Source: Euglena gracilis
Lineage: Eukaryota > Euglenida > Euglenophyceae > Euglenales
Length of the DNA: 64,000 bases
Reading direction: 5' to 3'
Assembly: GCA_039621445.1 (NCBI GenBank)
Contig: CP154955.1
Coordinates: forward strand, 49,150,086-49,214,085
Part shown: one piece after another, positions 1 through 8,951 of the stretch
Position numbering within the stretch: the stretch's first letter is position 1
Layout of the letters: each line of letters begins with the position of its first letter
Translations under genes and position numbers: made by a program
Notes under the pieces: model-generated
The model's input: the letters and a program-made list of their open reading frames with translations, nothing else
What the model was told of the DNA's origin: nothing
The model's database searches: none

Positions 1-8
1 GAGGGTGC

Positions 9-740
9 TTAGGCCAAAACAAGCCCCTTGAAACTCCCACAGGTCCGATCCCACGTGAATTCTGACAAATTTTTTGAAATCGTTTGCCAGCCCCAGATGA
101 AAGTATGCACCTTCATGTCTAGTTGGACTGCCCAATCCCCTTTTTTCAGAGTGGGGAAAATTGTGGACATATTTTCCAAAGTGAACTTTTCTGGACAGCA
201 AAACTTATTTAGATCTAGACAATCTGTGATAAGGCGATGCTTCACCCCCTCCCCTTCTGGTTTTGACAACACAAACCAGGGTACCAGATGGGCAGTGTTT
301 TGGGCATTTCCCAGTTTTTTTGGTTGCCCACTTTCTTGGTACTCCCTCAAGATTTTGGAGGCCAGGCTCATTTCCTGCTCTGACTTTTGCTGGTGTCTTT
401 TTGACAGACACAGGGGTAGAGGGTGGTCTGGCTGCACACCTTTTGAATTAGTGATACCAACTGGCTTGCATTCTCCTGCCACCATGGTATACATTTTCTT
501 AGTGTCTGAAACAGAGGCCTCCCAAGCCATTGAAAACCCTTTCTTGGTTCGGTGTTTTTGCGCATCCTTCGGCCTCGGCTGTTCTGGAGGCGGCCGCCGG
601 GATTCGAAGCCAAAATCTTCAATGGTTTTCCTTTTGTCCTTAGGATTTTTCCATTGCACCTGGAAATTAATTTTTTTTTCAAATTCTGTACCTTGCATGC
701 ACAAACAATTGGTTTTTTTTGTAGTATTGTTCCAGTGCAT
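9..740 (-). pseudogene. DIRS-like reverse transcriptase N-terminal half, frameshifted
   Basis: The 243-residue frame contains the upstream RT motifs of DIRS-like elements: SKPEGEGVKHRLITDC (about residues 160-175), then FTLENMSTIFPTLKKGDWAVQLDMK. The segment after DMK, where the first catalytic Asp and an aromatic-rich motif normally follow, is out of register in a way a single missing base would explain, so motif A is broken. The remaining RT palm and the YxDD motif lie beyond position 1. A decayed copy. Confidence 0.6.
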
Positions 741-978
741 TGGGTGGGATAGAAGAACCCTGTGTGTGGTATGGTTTGGAATTGGTGCGTTCGAGTGGGG
801 ACTTTCTTAGGTTAATTAGGGAAACGTGGCCAATCCTACTGTGGAAAATTGGTCGGCCGGTCTTGAAAATTTCAAAGATTCGGCCCAGCAAGGTCAAAAA
901 TTGAGTTCAGGCATTCAAGCCGAACCATAATAATCTTCTCCCTAGGTGAAATTCGACTGAAAACCAAAAAATGGTATT

Positions 979-1597
979 TCAGTGATTTTCGGCCCCACTA
1001 AGGCAAATTTTGGCCAATTTTTGGGTTAGTACCTCTTTACACCATGCCCTTTCCCTGAAGTCTGGACCTTGAATGATTCCTTTCTCCCATTCCTCTGGGG
1101 GGGAGTTTGTTGTGGGCCAGGTCCCTGTCTCCAGTAGCCCTTGCCAGACTGGGGATGGCCTCAGGGCAGGGGACAGCAGGGGGATTACCTCCTCCATGGA
1201 GCTCAGCTGGGGGGTCTCCCCCACTCCATTGATGGTCTGGCTTTGATGGCTTCACCCCTTCTTGGGGTCTTTGGTGATTCAGGCGTTGCCCTTGCCTTTT
1301 CTGAGGACAGGAGTGGGGAGAGGGAAGATTCAGCAGGGGATGTATACCCTTTCTGCCATCCTGGGTTCTTCCACAGGCTGCCATAGCCTTTTCCTCTCCC
1401 AGACTTGAATTGGCTGCAATAGCCTTTGCCTTTGCCAAACTTGAACTTAAGTCCTTTGCTCTGAATCAAGCAGGCTTGGCAACGGCCTTCTCCAGACATT
1501 CTATGTCTCATTTTCCCATCCCCACAGGAAGCCCATTGGGCTTTGTCAACTGCCCAAATCTTCTTTGGAGAACAGCCCGTTGTTTGTACTTGGGTTT
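979..1597 (-). pseudogene. gag-like region of the truncated DIRS-like element
   Basis: Three overlapping minus-strand frames (1203 up to the LTR edge, 1037-1438 and 979-1224) cover this segment, suggesting a frameshifted gag. The first frame has a Cys-containing stretch (WASCGDGK, then CQAC about 20 residues later) followed by Gly-Lys-Gly repeats (GKGKGY, GRGKGYG), typical of basic nucleic-acid-binding gag tails. The frame is open across the LTR junction only by chance; its true start is lost. No capsid fold can be recognised. Confidence 0.45.
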
Positions 1598-2420
1598 TGT
1601 TCGCCGGCCCCACCCCCTGTGCGCCGCCGGTCGCCCCCGCGACCGGCGAGTCCCGGTGGGCCGAGGGCCCGGGGGGTCCTCGCCGTCGTGGAAAACCACC
1701 AACAGCCGGGGGGTGGGTGTTTCCGGGGTGGGGCCTGCGCTTTCTCCGAGGGTTGGTGGGCTCAAGCCAACCTCCGTTTGTTTCACTCAGGTATTTTCCA
1801 CAACCCCAGCCGGTGCGTAGGATCGTTTTTTCAAGGGTTTCCGAAATTTTAGTGAAAAACGAAAAATCTGCCATTTGCAATGAAATCGAACTTTTCTCTC
1901 TCAAATCTCACTTTTCTCTCTTTCTCTCTCTCACACTCTCTTGCACACACCAACCCACAAACCAACCCACTGAATCTGAAATGAATCCCAACCCACTGGA
2001 GAAGCAATCACACTGTTGGAAATCTGTCAGAGTGACTGAATGTGATGAAAAAAACAACCTGGGGCAAGGAAGATGAGGTATAGGGGATATGAGTGGCGGT
2101 GAGGGTGGCGGTGTTGTAGGGTCTCCTTCAAACCAAGCCTTCAGTGAATACAATCAACAATGTAATGACCAACAATGTAATTGCCAAATCCAATTTAACA
2201 ATGTGTTTGATCAAATCCAATTCAATGTATTTCCTCTTTGCCAAATAATGGGGAAAACCACTCAAGTTCTGTAAAAAAAAACAGAATTTAAAGGCGCAAA
2301 ATAATTTGACCCGCATCTAATTTCAATCGCGGGTTTTTTAAACTGATTGGCTGTTACCCGCGATGTTGGAATTTACGCTTTCTGGCAATTTTGGCTGCCG
2401 GCGAAAGCCGGCGGCCGACG
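1598..2420 (-). repeat. 3' LTR of the methyltransferase retrotransposon
   Basis: About 823 bp, matching 13605-14429 with scattered substitutions and a one-base poly-A length change. It ends in CA on the minus strand, but its first base is C rather than T (CGTCGGCC versus TGTCTGCC), so the 5' TG of this copy appears mutated. Left flank is the truncated DIRS-like element. Confidence 0.88.
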
Positions 2421-2432
2421 CCCCCTCCCTTG
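2421..2432 (-). promoter_or_regulatory. candidate polypurine tract
   Basis: On the minus strand AAGGGAGGGGG immediately precedes the 3' LTR, the expected place for the plus-strand primer of reverse transcription. Its position independently supports the LTR boundary chosen here. Confidence 0.65.
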
Positions 2433-3707
2433 CGACCTTAGTCGGACACCAAAAACTCGCCCCCCCCCCCTCACCAAAGAGCGAGGAACTCCTACAATCG
2501 GCACTCCTTCACACAAAGCCTATGTCCCACGCATATTCCCTTGAACCAACCAAACGGGAAACAAAATTGAGGGACTATGGCTTTCAAGTGCCTTCGCACC
2601 CTTGGGAAAGATTCCTTTCACCAAACAATGGATATTTGGCTGGCCTCCCCCCCGCTTCTCACGGGAGGAATGAGGGTCTTCACCAAGATCTGCCCGCCCC
2701 TTTTCCAACGGGTCGGGGGATTTTTGGTAAAAATTCGGTTGGCGCCCACCCTCCTCGGGCCGGGGGAGGATTTCTGTCAAAAAATCGAGCGCCCCCACCC
2801 CCTCCTCGGGCCGGGGGTTTTTTTTAAAAATTCAATCGCCCCCCCCCCTCCTCGGGCCGGGGGATTTTTGTCCAAAAATCAAAGGCCCCCCCCACCCTCG
2901 GGCCGGGGGAATTTTTGTCAAAAAATCAAGCGCCCCCCCCCCCCCTCCTCGGGCCGGGGATTTTTGTCAAAATATTCAAGCGCCCCACCCCCTCCTCGGG
3001 CCGGGGGGATTTTTGTCCAACCGAAGGGGGGCTCATTATGTGACCAAGAACACCCAAACACAATGTAACACCTCATCTCAAAGAATCAATCTCCCAACCT
3101 ACAACACCGGGAGAGAAGAGGAGAGGACGGCAAATATAGGCGCAGTGGGGCGAGTACAAGTACAAATATAAAAGTGCGGTGGGGCAAATATAAGCGCAGT
3201 GGGGCGAGTACAACAGCAATGCGGCGGCGAATATACTTAGGTGCCCCAGCCCCGGCCCCGGCATTTTTCTCCAATTTCCATTCTCCTTGCCAATTCTTGC
3301 ATTTGTAGATTCTCTCCTTTACACGCTCATGCGTGTGTGCGTGCACTCACACCCATACAGACGTGCAAATTCAGTATTTTGAATTTTGGTGTTGGGTTAA
3401 AAACAGCACTTTGCCTTCCCACAATCTTGAATCAAGGCCTCCTAGCTCATTCAAGAGCTTATGGCCCACCGTCAATTTTGAGTTCGGACATTATGTTCAT
3501 TTTCACTTTTTTCTCACGACAGTACTTTACAAACTCCCACCGAAACGGTGAATGAAATTTCCAGCCGGTTACCAGGTCTCCTCCACGTCCTCATATCCGA
3601 CCCACTTGGTTAAAAACTCCCACTTTCCATCCTTTCCTTTCCGGTGCCTTAGAATGTTTTACACCTCCCACTCACCAGGTAATGCCTCTTCTTCTTTTTC
3701 GGTCCGA
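2433..3707 (-). other. 3' untranslated region of the LTR element with two minisatellites
   Basis: About 1.3 kb between the integrase stop and the polypurine tract, without recognisable protein. It contains about six copies of a 45-50 bp unit near 2740-3020 (core TCCTCGGGCCGGGGGATTTT) and a smaller repeat at 3130-3235 (core AGTGGGGCGAGTAC). Open frames here are translations of the repeats. Confidence 0.6.
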
Positions 3708-4838
3708 TTATAATAAAAAAAGAGGCACCCCCTTACCTTCAACTTGGGGTGCTCGATACTCCTTCAAAAAACTCCTATGAGCTTTCGTCTCCACCCCAGG
3801 TTTCATCTCAATTACATAACTCCGTTCTCCTTCTCTTCCTTTCACGACCCCAGGTCCCACCCACCTAGAGTCAAGTTTCTCACCCGACCCCTCGGGTCTC
3901 CTATACCAAACCATCGTCCCCAACTTTAGGGGTTCCATTTCTTTCCTCCCCTTATTTATCCTTGCAACCTCCTCCTCGTGCTTTTTGTTGAGTATCCTAG
4001 CCACCCTCCCATCAATGTCTTGCATCCTATGGAAAAACTCCACCGAATCCTCACATTCTTTGGGTGGTTGGTAGGGTACCCCTGCCAATGGTCTTTTCCT
4101 TCCAGTCACAATTTCATATGGGCTCAATCCGCTTTCCCCCTTTACGTCATGAATTCGGTCCCAAACTTGGGGTAAAGCTTCAACCCAATTAATTTTTTCC
4201 TCCCCACACAATTTTCTCAACACCTCAATTACCTGCTGTCCGGCTCTCTCAACCCTCCCGTTTGCTTGGTGGTGGTATGCTTGGGAATATGCTTGCCTAA
4301 TCCCCAAAAGTGCACACATGTTTTTCCACCAAGTGCTTGTGGAATGGCTCCCTTGGTCACTTGGAATGACCGAGGGAACCCCAAAAGGCCTCCACTGATT
4401 TTTCACCTTTTCCTTAGCCGACTTGGCACCCGTTAATCCCTTGTCCTTGCATGCAACCCCCACAATCCAACCCGAATGCCTATCCACACACAAGGCTAGG
4501 GTGTCATACTCCCCCCCATCGTGTAAAACCCTTGGCATTCGAAACAAATCGATGGCAACACTTGTCATTAGTGCAGGGGGTATGGGTGTGGACTCGATCG
4601 GTCCTTTCAAACTCTCCCCCCTCACACTCGCTTGGCATGTGGAACAATTTTTGCTGCAATTTTGGTTGAGTTGCTTTGCAGCCTTTTCATCAGCCCAAAC
4701 AAAACGGATTGCCATGTGTTTCCAAACTTCTTCAGGGCCAACGTGCCCCAAAAACTCGTTATTTTCTTGAATCACCAAGTGTTGAAAACTTTCAGGCACC
4801 CACAACGTTTCTTCGAAAAACAATTGACCATTTAGCAC
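3708..4838 (-). CDS. Ty3/gypsy integrase
   Basis: 376 residues. A zinc-binding region is present (H20, H32, H41, then CSKNCSTCQ at 61-69). The DDE core shows VAIDLF (Asp97), PSDQGSHST (Asp161) and NGRVERAGQQ (Glu197). A C-terminal domain follows with LGTMVWYRRPEGSGEKLDSRWVGP and EYRAP, the GPY/F-like module of Ty3 integrases. No chromodomain was recognised. The frame is uninterrupted to its stop at 3708, the best preserved part of this copy. It inserts element cDNA into host DNA. Confidence 0.9.
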   Translation of the reverse strand: MLNGQLFFEETLWVPESFQHLVIQENNEFLGHVGPEEVWKHMAIRFVWADEKAAKQLNQNCSKNCSTCQASVRGESLKGPIESTPIPPALMTSVAIDLFRMPRVLHDGGEYDTLALCVDRHSGWIVGVACKDKGLTGAKSAKEKVKNQWRPFGVPSVIPSDQGSHSTSTWWKNMCALLGIRQAYSQAYHHQANGRVERAGQQVIEVLRKLCGEEKINWVEALPQVWDRIHDVKGESGLSPYEIVTGRKRPLAGVPYQPPKECEDSVEFFHRMQDIDGRVARILNKKHEEEVARINKGRKEMEPLKLGTMVWYRRPEGSGEKLDSRWVGPGVVKGREGERSYVIEMKPGVETKAHRSFLKEYRAPQVEGKGVPLFLL

Positions 4839-4988
4839 TTTGAAACCCTTTGGCCAAATTGAATCGCCTTTGGTAGCTACCCATTTTTCTTTCCATGTGG
4901 GGCATTGGGAATATGCTTCCCCCCAATCACGCTCTCATACGGGCTTAATATCCTTAGGGGTCGTACTTGGGGCCTATCCTATCCTATC

Positions 4989-6039
4989 CTAGGGGCCCCA
5001 CTTCCATACGAGTGTCCCCCCTCGAACTTTCAGCCGTCTCCGGGACGGGGGTCGTCTCCCCCCCCCCACTTTCTCATCCCAAAAATGAACTCGTTTCTTT
5101 TCTTTCCTGGGCCCTTGTGAGTGGGTGTCCACAGGGGTGTCTTTTCCTCCTGGTTCTACCCCACCCTCGGTTCCCCTCCTTGTGCACTCTCCTTTTTCCT
5201 CCTCAGGTGTTACGTTTTTGCCACTACGGGTTGTCACCCCCTGTATCCAGGCATTACGCAAATTGGGCTGGTTTTTGATTATTATCTCCAAACACTGTTT
5301 TTCCTCTTCTTTTTCTTCCCGGATAAAATTTTCCATCTCATCCTTGTCTTCGGCTGACCCGTGCTTACATATGTCCCTTAGGGACTGTGAAGCTGGGTAT
5401 GCCCACCGACTAAGGATATCGGCTATGGTGTTTTCTTTACCCGGGATATATCCCACCGTCACGTCATACTTGGAGAAAATTTGGTGCCATCTCGCCCTCC
5501 TCCCAACCGGACCACTGGGGGTGTCTAGGACTTCCCTTGTCCAAGAATCCAAACTTTGGTGGTCGGTTAAAACCAAAACGGGTTGCAATCCAATCCAACT
5601 CTCCCATTTTTGTAGTGCCAAAATTATGGCATACGTCTCCAACTCCCTGGGGGTCCATTCTCTTTGCCCCTCGGTCAATTTTCGAGACATAATAGCCACT
5701 GGCACAGTTTTTTTTCTCAATCACATCCTGGGCTGTGGGTATTCCTCCCTCCTCCTTCATCTGCTCTAACGTTGCCCCAACGGCGTACCCGCTGGCATCA
5801 ACCCTTAGCACAAAGGGTTTATCTGGGTCTACTCGTTGCAACGTTAGGCCCGAACACAACCTTTTTTTCAGCTCCTCAAAAGCTTTTAAATCCTTCCCAT
5901 TAAATTCCACAGGTTTTTGACTTCCTTTCTTTCCCACCTCCCTGGGGACTTTCAATTTGTCTTGCAACCGGGCAGCTACTTCCACATACATGTGAATGTA
6001 TACATTGTAATAATTTGTGAATCCCAAAAAGGCTCTCAA
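4989..6039 (-). CDS. RT connection and RNase H, frameshifted
   Basis: Two overlapping frames. The first (5464-6039) carries the connection motif LRAFLGFTNYY and an RNase H start, FVLRVDASGYAVGATLEQ. The second (4989-5720) carries MSRKLTEGQREWTPRELETYAI, LVLTDHQSL and YIPGKENTIADILSR, the remaining Ty3-type RNase H motifs. The crossover lies near 5700, so an indel splits the domain. A basic, Pro/Gly/Lys-rich linker follows and ends in TAG at 4989, in the same phase as the integrase. Confidence 0.8.
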
Positions 6040-6063
6040 AGCCGTAATTGTTTTTGGAACCTC

Positions 6064-6735
6064 CTACTTTTCGATCGCTCGTAACTTACCCGGTGCAGGC
6101 CTCCTGGTCCCGTTTCCTAAGATTTGTCCACAAAATTCAACCTCCTCCACAAAAAGTTTGGCTTTGAATTCATCGGCCACCAAAAGTTCTGTTTTGAGCA
6201 CTTCCAACACCCTCCTCAAATCTTTTTCATGTGCCCCCACCAGATCCTCCCATTCCCTGACCGTTGTCCCCACCAGTATGTCATCTATGTACCCTGTGGC
6301 GATATCCCTTACTGGTGTCAAACGGTCATCGATCATTTGCTGAAATTGTTGGGGGGCATTTGTCAAACCCATTACATTCACCCTCCACTGAAAAATGCCT
6401 TTGGGGGTAAAACAACACGTTATGGGTCGACTTTCTGGGTGTAAAGGTTGTTGGTGAAAAGCTTGCTTCAAATCGATGATCGAAAACATTTGGTTTGCAC
6501 CATGTTTGACCAAAATGTCTTCAATTTTTGGTAGGGGGTAGTTGCATCGCCTTGTTTGCCTGTTTGGCCCCCTGAGGTCCCCCGCCCCCCTCCAAGGAAA
6601 ATCGTTGGATTTTTTTGGAACTGGAAAAGTCTGGGACAGCCATTCAGAATTTTTGGCTGTGGCTGGCTCAATGTATTTTTTGTCGAGCCAATCTTGTGTG
6701 ATTTTCTCAAGTGCCTCTTTCCGCTCACCGTGCAT
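6064..6735 (-). CDS. Ty3/gypsy reverse transcriptase
   Basis: 223 residues with the canonical RT blocks: FPVPKKS, GDLRGPNRQTRRCNYPLP, FSIIDLKQAFHQ (first catalytic Asp, about 88), FQWRVNVMGLTNAPQQFQ and GYIDDILVG (about 148-156, the YxDD pair). The catalytic Asp residues are intact. The frame ends in TAG at 6064 in the phase that continues into the RNase H connection domain (LRAFLGFTNYY), so the stop is probably a nonsense mutation. Confidence 0.9.
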   Translation of the reverse strand: MHGERKEALEKITQDWLDKKYIEPATAKNSEWLSQTFPVPKKSNDFPWRGAGDLRGPNRQTRRCNYPLPKIEDILVKHGANQMFSIIDLKQAFHQQPLHPESRPITCCFTPKGIFQWRVNVMGLTNAPQQFQQMIDDRLTPVRDIATGYIDDILVGTTVREWEDLVGAHEKDLRRVLEVLKTELLVADEFKAKLFVEEVEFCGQILGNGTRRPAPGKLRAIEK

Positions 6736-6772
6736 GAAAAAAGGTTTCTGTCTGGTTGGCTTTGCCCCCTCC

Positions 6773-7354
6773 TTAAGCGGTATGTATGCATAACCATATT
6801 GTCCTCTTTCGGGGGGTTCTGGAAATGGCGATGACCGAAATACCGTTCCCCCTGTAATCTTGAAAAACTTGTTCCCTCAACTTGACTACCTGTTCCTCCT
6901 GTTTTTTGTCCTCCCCCTCCCTTGCAATTATCATTCGGTTGATAACTTGCACTGGGGGGTCACTTCCCTCCAAATTTGTGGCAACCTCCCCCAGGTCCTC
7001 ATCACTCAAAAATTGCAATTCCTGGTCCAACCCTCCCAGTGGCAAGCAAAGTCCACGTTTTTGCAACCCAAACGAAGACCCGTCCGCCACCGCCACACTG
7101 TCCACTGAAAAATTTGTGTCATCCCTGAATTTTTGCGGACCCCTCCGTCTTTCAACACCCCGCAAAAAAATCAGGTCGGGGCTGTCTTTCACCAACGCCT
7201 TGTGGTGTGGAAAAATTCCCAGTTTTGCCTCCGCCAACCATGGATAAGAAATAATTGCATCAACTTTGATGTTAGCCTCATAAAATTCAACCTCATATTC
7301 CACCCTCTCAATTTCCTTTTCCTCATTCCAATTTTGTTGTAGGATCATTTTCAC
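6773..7354 (-). CDS. protease C-terminal part and protease-RT linker
   Basis: Begins with a segment matching the C-terminal half of retropepsins (EFYEANIKVDAIISYPWLAE; the D-x-I-I-x-x-P-W-L pattern), then an acidic and Gln-rich linker of about 130 residues with no recognised domain. It is in a different phase from both the preceding protease frame and the RT frame, consistent with indels in this copy. Confidence 0.55.
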   Translation of the reverse strand: MKMILQQNWNEEKEIERVEYEVEFYEANIKVDAIISYPWLAEAKLGIFPHHKALVKDSPDLIFLRGVERRRGPQKFRDDTNFSVDSVAVADGSSFGLQKRGLCLPLGGLDQELQFLSDEDLGEVATNLEGSDPPVQVINRMIIAREGEDKKQEEQVVKLREQVFQDYRGNGISVIAISRTPRKRTIWLCIHTA

Positions 7355-7929
7355 CTTAGCACATCTGCTCCCCCCACCAAAGTTTGCCCATAGTCAGTTT
7401 CAAACCTTAACGGGTCCTTAGCAGGATACATTAGGTGGTCCCCTATCAACCCTTGTCGAATGAGGTTTGCCTCCGCTCCCGTGTCAATCAAAATTCTGGC
7501 CGTTTTTTCCTCCCCATTTGCCAACTGAATCTGGGTTTTTAACAGAAGTTGTCTGTCCTCCCCGAGTTTCTTTGCTCCTCCCCGAGTTTTCGTCCCTCTC
7601 AACATACTTTTTTTCAGCCGCACCAATTTTTTCTTCCCAGGGGTTGCCCCCCCCTGGGAGGGTTGCCTTCTATCGATCAACAAGGCCCACACCCCCCAAC
7701 GGGTACCCCTCAAAATCCTCCCATCAGCCTGAAACAACTTTGTCCCCTTGGGAAAATAAATCTTTTTGACAGCCATAGCCACCAGATTTTTCACCCACCT
7801 CCTATACCAGTCTGGGCAAATACAAATTGCCCGACAATTGGAATTTTGCAATTTTTCAGCCACCTCAGGCCACAAAGTCCAGGGGGGGTTCATCCACAAC
7901 GTTTCCTCCGCCCCCCAATCCTTTTTCAT
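7351..7929 (-). CDS. Dam-like motif block followed by retroviral-type aspartic protease
   Basis: 192 residues overlapping the methyltransferase stop by ATGA. Residues 1-85 carry DW, LWMNPPWTLWPEVAEKL and CICPDWYRRWVKNL, the arrangement seen in N6-adenine-MTase-like (Dam-like) domains of DIRS and related retroelements; NPPW corresponds to the DPPW/NPPY catalytic motif. With the FATSQNARCEKF end of the previous frame it makes a near-continuous domain, so the break looks like a frameshift, natural or degenerative. Residues 145-160 contain ARILIDTGAEANLI, the retropepsin active site. The protease continues in the 6773-7354 frame (IISYPWL). Confidence 0.7.
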   Translation of the reverse strand: MKKDWGAEETLWMNPPWTLWPEVAEKLQNSNCRAICICPDWYRRWVKNLVAMAVKKIYFPKGTKLFQADGRILRGTRWGVWALLIDRRQPSQGGATPGKKKLVRLKKSMLRGTKTRGGAKKLGEDRQLLLKTQIQLANGEEKTARILIDTGAEANLIRQGLIGDHLMYPAKDPLRFETDYGQTLVGGADVLR

Positions 7930-8951
7930 GGCATCATCATCCTCCCCGAAAACTTTTCACACCTGGCATTTTGGCTGGTTGCAAAACAATCCCGTTCCGC
8001 CTTAACCCGAAATTCCTTCTCAATTTCCTCCATACAAACTTTCCTAACAGTATAATCCTCCCTACGATATCCGCTTTTTCGTTCCAACACGGTTAACAAA
8101 TACTCCACCAGTTGTTTGGGCGTCCTCCATTTTTTCTGAGTACCAACTGTCATTCCATATCCTCCCAACGTTTCTCGGTGACTCCTCCCCCCAGGAATCA
8201 AATTCGGGCAGGTCTGGCCATCACAAAGTTTGTTTTGTAGCTTGCTCAGATTTCTGCTCCTCCAGATTCGGGTGGGTTTTTGATATCCCCAATCTGAAAA
8301 TTGACAATAATCAACATCAACAAAAGTCAGATTTTGAACACAGGGACTTTTTCGAAGCAACCCATTATGGGAATTTTCAATCCACCACAACTTTGGTTTG
8401 AAATATTCGACAATCTCCAAAGTTTTTTTGACCAGCCGATCTGCCCCCTCCAAATTTCTGACTCCCAATGTTTTGTCCAAGCTATATTCTGTACAGGGCA
8501 CCCCCGCAGCGATGATCTGAAAATATCCGGGGGGGTACCTCCAATATCTCCACTCCAAAATATTTGCACAGTGGGTTGGGTTAAATCTGGGGTTTATGTC
8601 CACTGACACAACCTTAAACCCCTGCTCTCTCGGGCAATCCCCAACCGAGCCTTTACCGCAAAAAAGGTCTAAAGCTCTTTTCTTTACGGAAGGCTGTGCA
8701 CGACCTCTTATGAGGTCTGGTTTTTTACAGATTTGGGCTGAGTCACAGATTTGCACGTCACGCACACACACACCCGACACACTGGACAAACCTTGTTCAT
8801 AGATCTCCTGGGATGGCAGATTTTTCATCGTGCTTTCGTTTTCACTCGCACGAGATTTTTCTTGCCACCTGGGATTTGTGCATGTCTTTGTGTGGGGCTG
8901 GGTATGCGAGCCCGGGGCGGCTCCCGCCCCCAACGGTCCACCCCGGCTATC
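7926..8951 (-). CDS. C5-cytosine DNA methyltransferase domain of the retrotransposon pol
   Basis: From the first Met (8933) 335 residues; the frame is open from the TAG at 8952. C5-MTase landmarks in order: motif I ALDLFCGKGSVGD (about 87-99, SAM binding), VVSVDINP (108-115), motif IV GVPCTEYS with the presumed nucleophile Cys147, motif VI WWIENS (183-188, Glu186), and a motif VIII-like TRIW (221-224). The PCTEYS form of motif IV is unlike eukaryotic DNMTs (PCQ) and recalls phage or giant-virus-type enzymes, an impression not tested. A Cys-rich stretch (55-69) precedes it. Expected reaction is SAM-dependent methylation of cytosine in DNA, possibly of element cDNA. The C-terminus (DCFATSQNARCEKF) begins a Dam-like block that continues in the next frame. 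Confidence 0.8.
   Translation of the reverse strand, partial: DSRGGPLGAGAAPGSHTQPHTKTCTNPRWQEKSRASENESTMKNLPSQEIYEQGLSSVSGVCVRDVQICDSAQICKKPDLIRGRAQPSVKKRALDLFCGKGSVGDCPREQGFKVVSVDINPRFNPTHCANILEWRYWRYPPGYFQIIAAGVPCTEYSLDKTLGVRNLEGADRLVKKTLEIVEYFKPKLWWIENSHNGLLRKSPCVQNLTFVDVDYCQFSDWGYQKPTRIWRSRNLSKLQNKLCDGQTCPNLIPGGRSHRETLGGYGMTVGTQKKWRTPKQLVEYLLTVLERKSGYRREDYTVRKVCMEEIEKEFRVKAERDCFATSQNARCEKFSGRMMMP

Larger units (their letters stand above)
1..1597 (-). mobile_element. DIRS-like retroelement fragment, truncated at both ends
   Basis: Minus-strand remains of a DIRS-like element: a Lys/Gly-rich gag-like segment next to the 3' LTR of the neighbouring element, then a reverse transcriptase start running off the left edge. 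The SKPEG and DCLDLNKF motifs resemble those of the fuller DIRS-like element at 14430-18773. The right end is cut abruptly by the LTR boundary at 1598, in the middle of an open gag frame. No tyrosine recombinase is visible, and it would lie to the left of the window. Assignment to DIRS rather than another RT class rests on the RT motif style and is an inference. Confidence 0.65.

Noticed and set aside
28-810. Plus-strand 260-residue frame
   Set aside because: Antisense of the DIRS-like RT; the minus strand holds the recognisable motifs.
1508-1904. Frames inside the LTR taken as an accessory gene
   Set aside because: They occur in both LTR copies and on both strands of a GC-rich block; no independent sign of coding.
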